64,000 nt of DNA from Bradyrhizobium betae (lineage in GTDB: Bacteria; Pseudomonadota; Alphaproteobacteria; Rhizobiales; Xanthobacteraceae): NCBI RefSeq assembly GCF_004123905.1, contig NZ_MZXW01000053.1, positions 310,001 to 374,000 on the forward strand, read 5' to 3'. The stretch's first letter is position 1. Each line of letters opens with the position of its first letter. The notes beneath the pieces are model-generated. The model worked only from the letters and a program-made list of their open reading frames with translations. It was not told the origin of the DNA and did no database searches. A program made the translations under genes and the position numbers. Below, in pieces: positions 53,466 through 62,499 of the stretch.

Positions 53466-54628
53466 GTCAACAATCCAACGCCAACATCCTCTGGTTCCTG
53501 CCGACCCACGGTGACGGCCGCTATCTCGGCACCGGCATCGGCGGCCGCGAGGTCAACTTCAACTATCTGCGCCAGGTCGCGCAGGCCGCCGATCAGCTCG
53601 GCTATTTCGGCGTGCTGCTGCCGACCGGGCGATCCTGCGAGGATTCCTGGATCGTCGCCTCCTCAGTCGCGCCGTTCACCGAGCGGCTGCGCTATCTCGT
53701 GGCGGTCCGCCCCGGCCTGCAATCGCCGAGCGTTGCCGCGCGCATGACTGCGACGCTCGACCGCATCACCAACGGGCGTCTCCTCATCAACGTCGTCACC
53801 GGCGGCGATCCCGTCGAGAACAAGGGCGACGGCATCTTCCTTGGGCATGACGAGCGCTATGAGGTCACCCGCGAGTTCCTCAGCGTCTATAGCGACCTGC
53901 TCGCCGGCAAGACCGTCGATGTCGAGGGCAAGCATATCCGCGTCGAGGGCAGCAAGCTGCTGTTCCCGCCGGTGCAGTCGCCGCGCCCGCCCCTCTATTT
54001 CGGCGGCTCCTCGGACGCTGGCATCGACGTTGCCGTCGACGCCGTCGACAAATATCTCACCTGGGGCGAACCGCCGGCTCTGGTTGCCGAGAAGATCGCG
54101 AAGGTGAGGGAGGTCGCGAGCGCGCGTGGCCGAAAGCTCTCCTTCGGTATCCGCCTTCACGTGATCGTCCGCGAGACCAACGAAGAGGCCTGGCGCGCGG
54201 CGAACGAGCTGATCAAGCATGTCAGCGACGACACCATTGCGACGGCGCAGAAGAATTTTGCCCGTATGGACTCGGTTGGCCAGCAGCGCATGGCTCAGCT
54301 TCATGGCGGCCAGCGCGACAAGCTCGAGATCGCGCCGAACCTGTGGGCCGGCGTTGGCCTCGTGCGTGGTGGTGCCGGCACCGCGCTGGTCGGCGACGCT
54401 CAGACCGTCGCGGAGCGCATCAAGGAATACCAGGACATCGGCATCGATACTTTCATCATGTCGGGCTACCCGCATCTGGAGGAAGCCTATCGCTTCGCCG
54501 AGCTGGTGTTCCCGCTGCTCTCGCTGGAGCAGCCCTCCAACGTGACCAGGCTGCACTTCAACGGTGGCCCCTTCGGTGAGACGGTTGGCAGCGATTACCG
54601 TCCGCAGCATCGAGTGTCGCAATCATGA
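53462..54628 (+). CDS. ssuD: FMNH2-dependent alkanesulfonate monooxygenase
   Basis: SsuD cleaves alkanesulfonates to aldehyde and sulfite using FMNH2 from a separate reductase, giving sulfur to the cell. The 388-residue length and blocks NILWFLPTHGDGRYLGT, LLPTGRSCEDSWIVAS, NVVTGGDPVENKGDG, YFGGSSDAGIDVA and SGYPHLEEAYRFAELVFPLL match SsuD. ATGA overlaps at both ends couple it to the binding-protein gene before and the permease gene after. Confidence 0.97.
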   Translation: MSQQSNANILWFLPTHGDGRYLGTGIGGREVNFNYLRQVAQAADQLGYFGVLLPTGRSCEDSWIVASSVAPFTERLRYLVAVRPGLQSPSVAARMTATLDRITNGRLLINVVTGGDPVENKGDGIFLGHDERYEVTREFLSVYSDLLAGKTVDVEGKHIRVEGSKLLFPPVQSPRPPLYFGGSSDAGIDVAVDAVDKYLTWGEPPALVAEKIAKVREVASARGRKLSFGIRLHVIVRETNEEAWRAANELIKHVSDDTIATAQKNFARMDSVGQQRMAQLHGGQRDKLEIAPNLWAGVGLVRGGAGTALVGDAQTVAERIKEYQDIGIDTFIMSGYPHLEEAYRFAELVFPLLSLEQPSNVTRLHFNGGPFGETVGSDYRPQHRVSQS

Positions 54629-55431
54629 GCCTCATCGACAGCATCTCCTTCCCGCGCAGCTTCCGCCTGCCGCGCGTCGACGGACTGGTCCAGTGGATCG
54701 TGCCGCTCGGCATCATCGCGGTCTGGCAGGTCGCAAGCGTCACCGGCTTCGTGCCGACGCGCGTGCTGCCGGCGCCGAGCGATGTCGCGCTCGCCGGCTG
54801 GAAGCTGCTGCTTTCCGGCGAGCTCATCCGCAACATCTGGGTCTCGTTCTGGCGCGCCTCGATCGGCTTCCTGATCGGCGGCAGCATCGGCTTCGCCTTC
54901 GGTCTCGCCAACGGCCTGTCGCAGCTCTCGGCAAAGCTCACCGACACGACGCTGCAGATGGTGCGCAACGTGCCGCATCTGGCGCTGATCCCGCTGGTGA
55001 TCCTGTGGTTCGGCATCGATGAGAGCGCAAAGCTGTTTCTGGTGGCGCTCGGCGTGTTCTTCCCGATCTATCTCAACACGCTGCACGGCATCCGCACCGT
55101 CGATCCGCAGCTGATCGAGATGGGCCGCATCTACGGCATGAGCGATGGAGAACTGTTCCGCCGCGTGATCTTCCCGGGCGCGCTGCCGTCGATCTTCGTC
55201 GGCATCCGCTTTGCGCTCGGCATCATGTGGTTGACCTTGATCGTCGCCGAAACCATCGCGGCGTCCTCTGGCCTCGGCTACATGGCGATGCAGGCGCGCG
55301 AGTTCATGCTGATCGACGTCGTCGTGCTCTCGATCCTGATCTACGCGCTGCTCGGCAAGCTCGCCGACAGTGCCTCCCGTGTGCTGGAGCGCTTGACGCT
55401 CTCCTGGCACCCCGCCTTCCAGAAACGTTGA
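54625..55431 (+). CDS. ssuC: Aliphatic sulfonate ABC transporter permease
   Basis: Inner-membrane channel of the sulfonate importer, 268 residues, about six helices and the EAA motif GRIYGMSDGELFRRVIFPGALPS, typical of SsuC/TauC. Starts inside the ssuD stop (ATGA). Pairs with SsuB (55452) and the binding proteins upstream. Confidence 0.95.
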   Translation: MSLIDSISFPRSFRLPRVDGLVQWIVPLGIIAVWQVASVTGFVPTRVLPAPSDVALAGWKLLLSGELIRNIWVSFWRASIGFLIGGSIGFAFGLANGLSQLSAKLTDTTLQMVRNVPHLALIPLVILWFGIDESAKLFLVALGVFFPIYLNTLHGIRTVDPQLIEMGRIYGMSDGELFRRVIFPGALPSIFVGIRFALGIMWLTLIVAETIAASSGLGYMAMQAREFMLIDVVVLSILIYALLGKLADSASRVLERLTLSWHPAFQKR

Positions 55432-55451
55432 GCAGAAATACTGGGAATCAC

Positions 55452-56291
55452 ATGCAGACAGCGCTTCGTACGTCCCTTCCCGAAACCGAGCTCGCCAGCC
55501 ACGCCAATTTCGCGCCGCAGGCTCGCGTGGCGCGCGAGGAGCGTCCGGTGCATGTCAGCGGCTTGCCACTGACCATCCGGGGCCTGCGCAAATCATACGG
55601 CGACAACGAGGTGCTGCGCGGCATCGACCTGCACATCCCCGCCGGCCAGTTCGTCGCCATCGTCGGCAAGAGCGGTTGCGGCAAGAGCACGCTGCTGCGT
55701 CTCATCGCGGGCCTCGAAAAGATCGACGCAGGCAGTATCAGCTTCGGCGATGCGGCGGTCCAGCCTGAAGACATCCGCGTGATGTTCCAGGAGCCACGGC
55801 TGCTGCCCTGGGCCCGCGTGCTCTCCAATGTCGAGGTCGGTCTTGGCCGCGATCGTTCATCCGGCGACGCGCATGCACGTGCCGAAAAAACGCTGACGGA
55901 AGTCGGTCTGACCGACAAGCGCGACCAGTGGCCTTCGGTGCTGTCGGGCGGCCAGAAGCAGCGCGTCGCGCTCGCCCGCGCGCTGGTTTCCCATCCGCGC
56001 GTGCTGGCCTTCGACGAGCCGCTCGGCGCGCTGGACGCGCTGACCCGCATCTCGATGCAGCGCCTGCTGGAGCGCGTCTGGCGCGACCAGGGCTTTACCG
56101 CGATCCTGGTGACCCACGACGTCGCCGAAGCGGTCGCGCTGGCCGACCGGGTGCTCGTGATCGACGAGGGCCGGATTGCCCATGATGTCATGGTTAACAC
56201 CGCCCGGCCGCGCGAACGTGGCTCGGCCGAGCTTGCCGCCCTCGAGGGCTCGATCCTGAGCCACCTTTTGTCGGCGGAAGATCGTACCTAA
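55452..56291 (+). CDS. ssuB: Aliphatic sulfonate ABC transporter ATP-binding protein
   Basis: ATPase subunit of the importer, 279 residues: Walker A VGKSGCGKSTLL, Q-loop VMFQEPRLLPW, signature LSGGQKQRVALARAL, Walker B VLAFDEPLGALD and switch His in VTHDVAEAV. About 45 extra residues precede the ABC core. The gene begins 20 bases after ssuC. Confidence 0.95.
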   Translation: MQTALRTSLPETELASHANFAPQARVAREERPVHVSGLPLTIRGLRKSYGDNEVLRGIDLHIPAGQFVAIVGKSGCGKSTLLRLIAGLEKIDAGSISFGDAAVQPEDIRVMFQEPRLLPWARVLSNVEVGLGRDRSSGDAHARAEKTLTEVGLTDKRDQWPSVLSGGQKQRVALARALVSHPRVLAFDEPLGALDALTRISMQRLLERVWRDQGFTAILVTHDVAEAVALADRVLVIDEGRIAHDVMVNTARPRERGSAELAALEGSILSHLLSAEDRT

Positions 56292-56321
56292 ATAAGGGAA
56301 CCCCGCTTCGGGGACCATGCC

Positions 56322-56903
56322 ATGAATGTAGTGCCTCGCGATCTCATGACTGAAATCCCCGTCTTGCCCGCCGATTTCCGCGGCGCCATGCGCCACCTCA
56401 CCGGCGGCGTCAGCGTCATCACGGCCGGGCGGGGCAAGGACATCACCGGCATGACGGTGACATCGGTAACCTCGCTGTCGGTCGATCCGCCCACGCTGCT
56501 GGTCAGCATCAACCGCGATGCCTCCTCGTTCCCGCTGATCAAGCGTTACGGCGCCTTCGGGGTGAACATGCTTGCAGCCGACCAGCTCGATGTTGCCGAG
56601 CGTTTTGCCGGCAAGGGCGGCCTGAAGGGCGCCGATCGCTTTGCAGGCAGCCAATGGGTGACGTCAGTCTCGGGCGTTCCGCTGCTGGTTGGTGCCTTGT
56701 CCGCCGTCGATTGCGAGGTCGAGGAGATCGTCGAACGCCACTCGCACGGCATCGTCATCGGCCGTGTCAGGGACATCAGGAATTCGACCCGCAACGCCGC
56801 GCTGGCCTATTGGCACGGCCAGTACGTTGCGGTCGATCAGGACGAAGACGCGGCCAGGCTCGCGGAAGTCAGCGTTCCCACGCACAGCCGGCGCGGCGTT
56901 TGA
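56322..56903 (+). CDS. Flavin reductase-like protein of the ssu operon
   Basis: The 193-residue protein has the flavin reductase-like (FMN-binding split barrel) fold of the HpaC/DszD type: AMRHLTGGVSVITAG, GMTVTSVTSLSVDPPTLLVSIN, FGVNMLA. It is not the SsuE flavodoxin-like type, but it probably supplies FMNH2 to SsuD. Start at 56322 or 56346. A short hairpin (CCCCG-CTT-CGGGG, 56300-56312) stands between ssuB and this gene. Last gene of the operon, closed by a terminator. Confidence 0.88.
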   Translation: MNVVPRDLMTEIPVLPADFRGAMRHLTGGVSVITAGRGKDITGMTVTSVTSLSVDPPTLLVSINRDASSFPLIKRYGAFGVNMLAADQLDVAERFAGKGGLKGADRFAGSQWVTSVSGVPLLVGALSAVDCEVEEIVERHSHGIVIGRVRDIRNSTRNAALAYWHGQYVAVDQDEDAARLAEVSVPTHSRRGV

Positions 56904-56905
56904 CC

Positions 56906-56930
56906 GCCAGCCCGCAGGCTGGCCTTTTCC
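56906..56930 (+). terminator. Terminator of the ssu operon
   Basis: GCCAGCC-CGCA-GGCTGGC forms a perfect 7-base-pair stem directly after the flavin-reductase stop (56903), followed by CTTTTCC. The T-run is short but position and direction are right for a Rho-independent terminator. Confidence 0.7.
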
Positions 56931-56990
56931 CCGTCATCGCTCTAGAAGCGCGCCTGAGCCTTCCCGCCGGGACGGCAACGGAGCGGAACG

Positions 56991-57146
56991 ATGAAGCGCG
57001 TCGCGACTATCGCCTTCTACGCCATCGGCGCGCTCGCGATCGCCTATCTCGCGCTCTATGCGTACGCAATGTTCAGCGGCCAGCCGATCGTGCCAGGCGA
57101 TCCCATCCACATTTTTCGTAAGCCGGACGCACCGAGTTATTCGTGA
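56991..57146 (+). CDS. 51-residue single-pass membrane protein
   Basis: ATG AAG CGC GTC begins a frame that encodes MKRVATIAFYAIGALAIAYL and then ALYAYAMFSGQP, a helix of about 23 residues with a basic start, and a hydrophilic tail (IHIFRKPDAPSYS). A GAGCGGA lies about 10 bases before the ATG. It is too short to be sure, and a repeat element follows at 57160. Function unknown. Confidence 0.5.
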   Translation: MKRVATIAFYAIGALAIAYLALYAYAMFSGQPIVPGDPIHIFRKPDAPSYS

Positions 57147-57159
57147 GCCTCGGGAAGTC

Positions 57160-57248
57160 GTAGGGTGGGCAAAGGCGCCCTTGCGCCGTGCCCACGATCT
57201 TTCCGTAATGACCGAAGTCGTGGGCACGCTTCGCTTTGCCTACCCTAC
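57160..57248. repeat. Intergenic palindromic repeat, 'GTAGGGTGGGCAAAG' family
   Basis: GTAGGGTGGGCAAAGGCGCC at 57160 faces CTTTGCCTACCCTAC ending at 57248, with GTGCCCACGA/TCGTGGGCAC nested. Such elements are frequent in Bradyrhizobium-type genomes. Confidence 0.8.
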
Positions 57249-57259
57249 AGCACCTGCAT

Positions 57260-58408
57260 TCACCCCCGCAAAATCGCCAGCGCCAGCGCCTGTGCGCGCG
57301 GCACGATGCTGTCGATCTCGAGATACTCCTCCGGCGTGTGCGCGAGCCCGCCGACGGGGCCGAGGCCGCAGATGGTCGGCGTGCCCACGGCGGCGGTGAA
57401 GCCGGAATCGGCGCAGCCGCCGGAGAACTCGCCCTGGAGCGTGGTGAGGCCGACCTTCTTTGCAGCGGCCTGATAGCCTTCGAACAGCGCCTTCGAATCC
57501 GCGCTCTGCACCACCGGCACGAACTCGCCCTTGATCGTCAGCGTCGCACTGGTGCCCGGCACATAGGACGTCGCAACGATTGTCTCGATCGCGCCCATCA
57601 CCCTCGCACGATCCGCCGGATCGACATAGCGCAGGTCGATCTGGCCCTCGGCGTAAGGCGCCGTCGTGTTGACGGACTGCCCGCCCGAGACGAGGCCGAC
57701 ATTGAGCGTGATGCCCTTGTCGAGATCCGTCAGCGCATGGATTTTGACGATCTTGTGCGCGAGCTCGCCGATCGCACTGACGCCCGCGGCGAAGTTGGCG
57801 CCGGAATGCGCCGCTTTGCCGGTGATGGACATGTGCATGAAGATGCCGCCCTTGCGCCCCGTCACGACATTGCCCGTGGGGCGGCCCGGCTCGGAATTGA
57901 ACACGGCGCGCGCGGCGCGCCCTTCGCGCTCGATCACGGGACGCGAGGAGGGCGAGCCGATCTCTTCGTCCGAGGTGATCAGCAGCTTGATCGGATGCGG
58001 TGAGCCGCCGAATTTGTGGAAAGCGGTTGCCACGAAGATGTTCATGACGACGCCGGACTTCATGTCGGCCACGCCGGGACCATAGGCGCGGTTGTCTTTG
58101 ATCGTGAACGGACGGCGCCCGGCCTCGCCCTTGCCGAACACGGTGTCGCGATGCCCCATCAACAGCACCGGCTTCTCGTTGCTGCCGGGCTTTGCCACCT
58201 CGGCGTGGATCGCGTCGCCGAAGGTGGCGTCGCTCTCGCGCCGGAACGGAATGCCATGCTCGGCAAAATGCCGCTCGAACCGCGCACCGACCGCATCGAC
58301 GCCTACCTTGTCATAGGACCCGGAATCGATGTTCACGACGTCGCGCAGCAGATCGATCATCGCCTGCCGCTGCGACGCCAGCCAGTCCGTGATTTGAGCT
58401 TCAGACAT
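57260..58408 (-). CDS. M20-family metallopeptidase (carboxypeptidase G2-like)
   Basis: The 382-residue zinc peptidase has the M20 metal-binding blocks GHRDTVFGKGEAG, YGPGVADMKSGVVMN, TSDEEIGSPSSR and the C-terminal GGCADSGFTAAVGTPTICGLGP. The dimerisation lid lies about residues 185-290. Glutamate carboxypeptidase-like members remove C-terminal glutamate or cleave aminoacylated compounds; no signal peptide is present, so it is cytoplasmic. Single gene on the minus strand between two repeats. Confidence 0.9.
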   Translation of the reverse strand: MSEAQITDWLASQRQAMIDLLRDVVNIDSGSYDKVGVDAVGARFERHFAEHGIPFRRESDATFGDAIHAEVAKPGSNEKPVLLMGHRDTVFGKGEAGRRPFTIKDNRAYGPGVADMKSGVVMNIFVATAFHKFGGSPHPIKLLITSDEEIGSPSSRPVIEREGRAARAVFNSEPGRPTGNVVTGRKGGIFMHMSITGKAAHSGANFAAGVSAIGELAHKIVKIHALTDLDKGITLNVGLVSGGQSVNTTAPYAEGQIDLRYVDPADRARVMGAIETIVATSYVPGTSATLTIKGEFVPVVQSADSKALFEGYQAAAKKVGLTTLQGEFSGGCADSGFTAAVGTPTICGLGPVGGLAHTPEEYLEIDSIVPRAQALALAILRG

Positions 58409-58499
58409 GTTTATCCTCGCGTGGTTCTCACGCGGGGTTATAGGGCGTTGTGTCGGCGCGACCTAGTCCCCGGATGCGGTGCCGCCATGTGTTCAGCTC

Positions 58500-58587
58500 C
58501 CGTAGCCCCGATGGAGCGAAGCCAAATCCGGGAATCCCGATCGCTGAGCCAACCCCGGATTGCGCTTCGCTCTATCGGGGCTACGGC
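58500..58587. repeat. Intergenic palindromic repeat, 'CCGTAGCCCCGATGGAGCGA' family
   Basis: CCGTAGCCCCGATGGAGCGA at 58500 faces TCGCTCTATCGGGGCTACGG ending at 58587, with ATCCGGG/CCCGGAT nested. A further CGTAGCCCGGA follows at about 58595. Confidence 0.8.
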
Positions 58588-58618
58588 GCTGTTTCGTAGC
58601 CCGGACGGACGTACGATC

Positions 58619-59869
58619 CTAACGGCTCGGCTCCGCCATCGCTTCCACGCCGCGAAGCTGTGTGGCGACGGTCAGCGCGCCGATCTTCCGGCCCATGTCC
58701 TTGCCGATCTCGGTCGAGAACCGGTAGTGGAAGCCGGCCCAGATGCGGGCGTTGGAGACTTCGTCGCTATAGTCCTGGAGCCGCGTCCATTTGCGCGTGA
58801 CGCCTGGTGCCGTGGGGCTGGTCAGTGAGAACTCGCCGAAATCTCCAACGACAGTCTGGAGCACGGTCGAAATCGCTGCCGACGTAATGCAGTGAGCGCA
58901 GGGATATTCCGGATGCATCGGCGTGTCCCCCAGTGGAAGCCACGACGCTTCGCGAGGCGTCGCTGCATTCGACGTCAGGTCCGCGTTGCGGATGGCCGTG
59001 ATCGGCCGCCAGAAATTGTAATGGTATTTTGCGTCGAACACGGCGACCAGGGCGTCGTTGCCCGCAATTGACGTCAACGCGTACAGCCGGGCGCAGTCGA
59101 CGAGATCCATGCCCTTGGCCATTGCCGCCTGCCTCACGATCGGATTGTAGGTGCGGGCCCCGACAAAGAACCAGAACCGACCGACCGTCGTTTGCTCGGG
59201 CGTCCGAGTCGGGCTGCTTCGGCTGCCGACCTCGCGGATTTCGTTGACGTCCCGCGTCCACACCTCCGAACCAAGCGCCGGCGGCGGGCCGGGGCGAAAC
59301 TGGGACCCGGCGGTCATGACCCAGGGCGTTGTCGCGCCCACGGTCGAGAACAGCGGGACGGTTGTCGGAACGTAGGCGCCCGGTGTCGTCAGGGGCCGGT
59401 AGGTTTCAGGAGCGGCGCTGCCGTCGTTCGCACGAAGCGCGATGATCTGCATCGCAGACTCTTTGCCGAGGCTGATGCCCGCGACCTTGGACTCGCCGTC
59501 GGCGATCGGTGCCAGAGAATTCGTCAACGCCGCGTCCAGGTCCGGCTTGAGGTCCGGATAGAGCGACAGCAGCACGTCGTGAGCCGCAACTGCCGCCGCA
59601 GCTTCCCGCGACGTCGAACGGTCCGCGGACAAGGCGAGCTTGTAGGGCGCGTACCGGCGATCGATCGCGTTGACCGCCTCGAACATCGCGACGTGCATCA
59701 TGGACAAGGCGCGGCTGTGGGGCGCCGGAAGGATTTGCTTCTCGGTGGCGATCGCGTCGGCCTTTGCATTCCAGTCCATGATCATGTCGGCGCGTGCAAG
59801 CGGCGCCGAGGCTGCGATCAGCGTTACAATCAGCGACAGGCGGGAGATGGTCCACGACGAGTGTTTCAT
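58619..59869 (-). CDS. Vanadium-dependent haloperoxidase/PAP2-like exported protein
   Basis: The 416-residue protein has a signal peptide (about 1-27, ending LARA) and a C-terminal acid phosphatase/vanadium haloperoxidase-like domain. Phosphate/vanadate ligands are recognisable in YHYNFWRPITAIR (Lys/Arg region), HPEYPCAHCITSAA (where a Ser-Gly-His is usual, reading CAHC) and RIWAGFHYRFSTEIGKDMG (Arg, His). Members are periplasmic haloperoxidases or phosphatases; activity cannot be read from sequence. Confidence 0.85.
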   Translation of the reverse strand: MKHSSWTISRLSLIVTLIAASAPLARADMIMDWNAKADAIATEKQILPAPHSRALSMMHVAMFEAVNAIDRRYAPYKLALSADRSTSREAAAAVAAHDVLLSLYPDLKPDLDAALTNSLAPIADGESKVAGISLGKESAMQIIALRANDGSAAPETYRPLTTPGAYVPTTVPLFSTVGATTPWVMTAGSQFRPGPPPALGSEVWTRDVNEIREVGSRSSPTRTPEQTTVGRFWFFVGARTYNPIVRQAAMAKGMDLVDCARLYALTSIAGNDALVAVFDAKYHYNFWRPITAIRNADLTSNAATPREASWLPLGDTPMHPEYPCAHCITSAAISTVLQTVVGDFGEFSLTSPTAPGVTRKWTRLQDYSDEVSNARIWAGFHYRFSTEIGKDMGRKIGALTVATQLRGVEAMAEPSR

Positions 59870-60247
59870 GGCATGCCCTTTCGGTGTGAAGGACGTTTCG
59901 CGAGACCGATGCGGCTCCGCCCGGCATCACGCCGCGCTACTCCGGGATATTAGCAAGCTTCATGCGGATCGATTGTGAATTGCTTCACTCAGCCCGCGGC
60001 CTCAACCGCCGAGAGGCAGAGCTTTCCGGCCGGCAGAATAGTTGCGGTCCCGAATGGGTAGCTTGGCTTACCGTTCGCGCTGTTGGGTGGAGTCGGCTAT
60101 AGTCAGAACAAGCTGCCAGTTGGACGTGCCGAAGTCCGTAGGTCGATTTTCAAGGCAGCTCGCATGCCGTCGGCAGGCCGTGCCTCGCTCTCGTTTCAGA
60201 GCGCTTTTTCCAAGACTGTCGTCGCTGTAACCTCAACGGAGAGAAAC
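59870..60247. other. 378-base intergenic region
   Basis: Between the divergent haloperoxidase-like gene and the GYD gene. Open frames here have no protein-like composition. It holds no repeat or RNA that I recognise; promoters for both neighbours are expected. Confidence 0.5.
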
Positions 60248-60580
60248 ATGCCGTTGTTCATCTCGTACGTCTCATACTCAAATTCCGGCATCAAGGGATT
60301 GGTCGACAAGCCGGCCGATCGCACCGCGATCATCGGTGCGATGGTCGAGCAGGCCGGCGGGAAGCTCCAGGGAGCATTCATGACCACCGGCTCGCATGAT
60401 GCGCTGCTCGTGACGGAGTTGCCTGATGGGGCAGATGCTGTCGCCATCGGGATGGCCGCCGCCGCGAGCGGTGCCATTGCCAAGATCGAGACGGTCCGCG
60501 CCTGGAAGATGAGCGAATTCAAACCTATCGCGGAAAAGGCTGCGAAGCTCGCAAGCGTCTACGTACCTCCAGGCAAGTAG
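60248..60580 (+). CDS. GYD-domain protein
   Basis: A 110-residue protein of the GYD/dimeric alpha-beta barrel type: MPLFISYVSYSNSGIKGLV, ADRTAIIGAMVEQAGGKLQG and HDALLVTELPDGADAVAIGMAAAASGAI. The family has no firm function. GGAGAAAC precedes the ATG. Single gene convergent with flbD. Confidence 0.82.
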   Translation: MPLFISYVSYSNSGIKGLVDKPADRTAIIGAMVEQAGGKLQGAFMTTGSHDALLVTELPDGADAVAIGMAAAASGAIAKIETVRAWKMSEFKPIAEKAAKLASVYVPPGK

Positions 60581-60707
60581 GCCGCCGCGAGCGCGCGCCG
60601 CCATGACATCAGATACCTGGTCGCCGTGGCGGGGCCGTCCCGGGCCATCCACGCGCTTTATGGAAACGCCCGGCGGCGGGGCATGATGAGGCGTGCAAGC
60701 TGTTGGC

Positions 60708-62093
60708 TCACGCCCCCACCATCGGCATCCGCGGATATTCCCCGGGCGTGCCCGCCGGCGTGATCGGGATGCCGCCGTCGGAATATTCGTTGAGCTTGTT
60801 GCGCAACGTGCGGATCGAGATGCCCAGGATGTTGGCGGCATGGGTGCGGTTGCCGAGGCAGTGCTTCAGCGTCTCCAGGATCAAATCGCGCTCGACGTCG
60901 GCAACGGTGCGCCCCACAAGCGCGCGCGTCACCTGCTCGGCGGCCATCGTCGCGTGCGCCACCGCCGGTACCGTCTTGGCGAGGTCGAGGCGGTCGCCGT
61001 CCGGCGTGAGGATGGCGTCGGGACCGATCTCGTCGCCCTGCGCCATCAGCACCGCGCGGTGCATGGTGTTTTCGAGCTCGCGGACGTTGCCCTGCCAGCG
61101 GTTGGTGGAGAGCACGCGGCGGGCGTCTGCCGAGATGGGGCGCATCGGTACGCCGTTGGCCTCGGCATACTTCTTCACGAAGTGCTGGGCGAGTTCGAGG
61201 ATGTCGAGGGGACGCTCGCGCAGCGGCGGGATCTTCAGGTTCACGACGTTAAGGCGGAACAGCAGATCCTCGCGGAACGTGCCTTCGCGCACGGCTTCCA
61301 CCAGGTTGCGGTTCGAGGTCGCGATGATGCGGATGTCCACGGGGACCGGCTTGGTGCCGCCGACGCGATCGATGACGCGCTCCTGAATGGCGCGCAACAG
61401 CTTCGATTGTAGGCGGACGTCCATCTCCGAGATTTCGTCCAGCAGCAGCGTGCCGCCGGTCGCTTCCTCGAACTTGCCGATGCGGCGGGCGATCGCGCCG
61501 GTGAAGGCACCCTTCTCGTGGCCGAACAGCTCGGACTCCAGCAGATGCTCGGGGATCGCGGCGCAGTTGATCGAGATGAACGGGCGCTTGGCGCGGGCCG
61601 AGCGGGTGTGGACGTAGCGGGCCAGCACTTCCTTGCCGGTTCCGGATTCGCCGGTGACCATCACGGAAGCGTCCGAGCCCGCGATCTGCTGCGCGAGCTT
61701 GATGACCTTCGCCATCGCCTCGTCGCGATAAACCAGCTCGCGGGAATCGTTGGCGACAGCGGCCAGCACGGCTGCGATCAGCTCCGGGTCCGGCGGCAGC
61801 GGGATGTATTCCTTGGCGCCGGCGTGGATCGCGGCAACCGCGGCGCGGGCATCGTTGGTGATGCCGCAGGCGACGATCGGAGCGTGGATGTGCTCGGCCT
61901 CGAGCCGCATCACGAGGTCGCGGATGTCGAGGGCGACGTCGACCAGCAGAAGGTCGGCACCCTTGCCGCCGCGCAGCACCCGCATCGCCTGCTCGTGATC
62001 CTCGGCATGGGTCACGGTGGCGCCGTTATCCATCGCGATCTTGGTGGCGGTGGTGAGCTGGCCCTTCAATGTGCCAACGATGAGAAGCCGCAT
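60708..62093 (-). CDS. flbD: Flagellar sigma-54-dependent activator FlbD
   Basis: FlbD activates class III flagellar genes and represses early ones with sigma-54 RNA polymerase. The 461-residue protein has a receiver-like N-terminal domain (about 1-115), an AAA+ domain (Walker A GESGTGKE, GAFTGA loop, LLLDEISEM) and a Fis-type HTH (LGNRTHAANILGISIRTLRNKL). The receiver lacks the acidic pair near its N-terminus (reads LLIVGTLKG), as in Caulobacter FlbD, which is switched on by another protein rather than by phosphorylation. It follows fliN by 52 bases. Confidence 0.94.
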   Translation of the reverse strand: MRLLIVGTLKGQLTTATKIAMDNGATVTHAEDHEQAMRVLRGGKGADLLLVDVALDIRDLVMRLEAEHIHAPIVACGITNDARAAVAAIHAGAKEYIPLPPDPELIAAVLAAVANDSRELVYRDEAMAKVIKLAQQIAGSDASVMVTGESGTGKEVLARYVHTRSARAKRPFISINCAAIPEHLLESELFGHEKGAFTGAIARRIGKFEEATGGTLLLDEISEMDVRLQSKLLRAIQERVIDRVGGTKPVPVDIRIIATSNRNLVEAVREGTFREDLLFRLNVVNLKIPPLRERPLDILELAQHFVKKYAEANGVPMRPISADARRVLSTNRWQGNVRELENTMHRAVLMAQGDEIGPDAILTPDGDRLDLAKTVPAVAHATMAAEQVTRALVGRTVADVERDLILETLKHCLGNRTHAANILGISIRTLRNKLNEYSDGGIPITPAGTPGEYPRMPMVGA

Positions 62094-62145
62094 GTCAGTC
62101 TCCTGTCCGTCTGGTCGCGCTGCCGCGCGTCATTCCTTGTTCGCT

Positions 62146-62496
62146 TTACGCGCGTTCGGTCTTGATGATTTCGGTCATGGTCACGCCGAGTTTGTCCTCG
62201 ACCAGGACGACTTCGCCGCGGGCGACCAGCTTGTTGTTGACGTAGATGTCGATGGCCTCGCCGACACGCCGGTCGAGCTCGAGCACGGTGCCGGGCCCGA
62301 GCTTCAACAGCTCGCTGACGTCCATCTTGGAGCGGCCGAGCACGGCCGAGACCTGCACCGGCACGTCGAACACGGCCTCCAGATCGGCGGCGGCGCGCGC
62401 CGCATATTCGTCCTCGCTGTACCCGACGTCCGTACCGGTCGGCGGCATTGGGCCGTTGAGATCGGGCAGCGGGACCTGTCCGTCGGTGTCGCTCAT
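62146..62496 (-). CDS. fliN: Flagellar motor switch protein FliN
   Basis: The 116-residue protein is the SpoA-domain core of the C-ring: VFDVPVQVSAVLGRSKMDVSELLKLGPGTVLELDRRVGEAIDIYVNNKLVARGEVVLVEDKLGVTMTEI positions 38-107 in the order typical of FliN. With FliG and FliM it makes up the switch. It starts 3 bases after the fliH stop. Confidence 0.95.
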   Translation of the reverse strand: MSDTDGQVPLPDLNGPMPPTGTDVGYSEDEYAARAAADLEAVFDVPVQVSAVLGRSKMDVSELLKLGPGTVLELDRRVGEAIDIYVNNKLVARGEVVLVEDKLGVTMTEIIKTERA

Positions 62497-62499
62497 GGC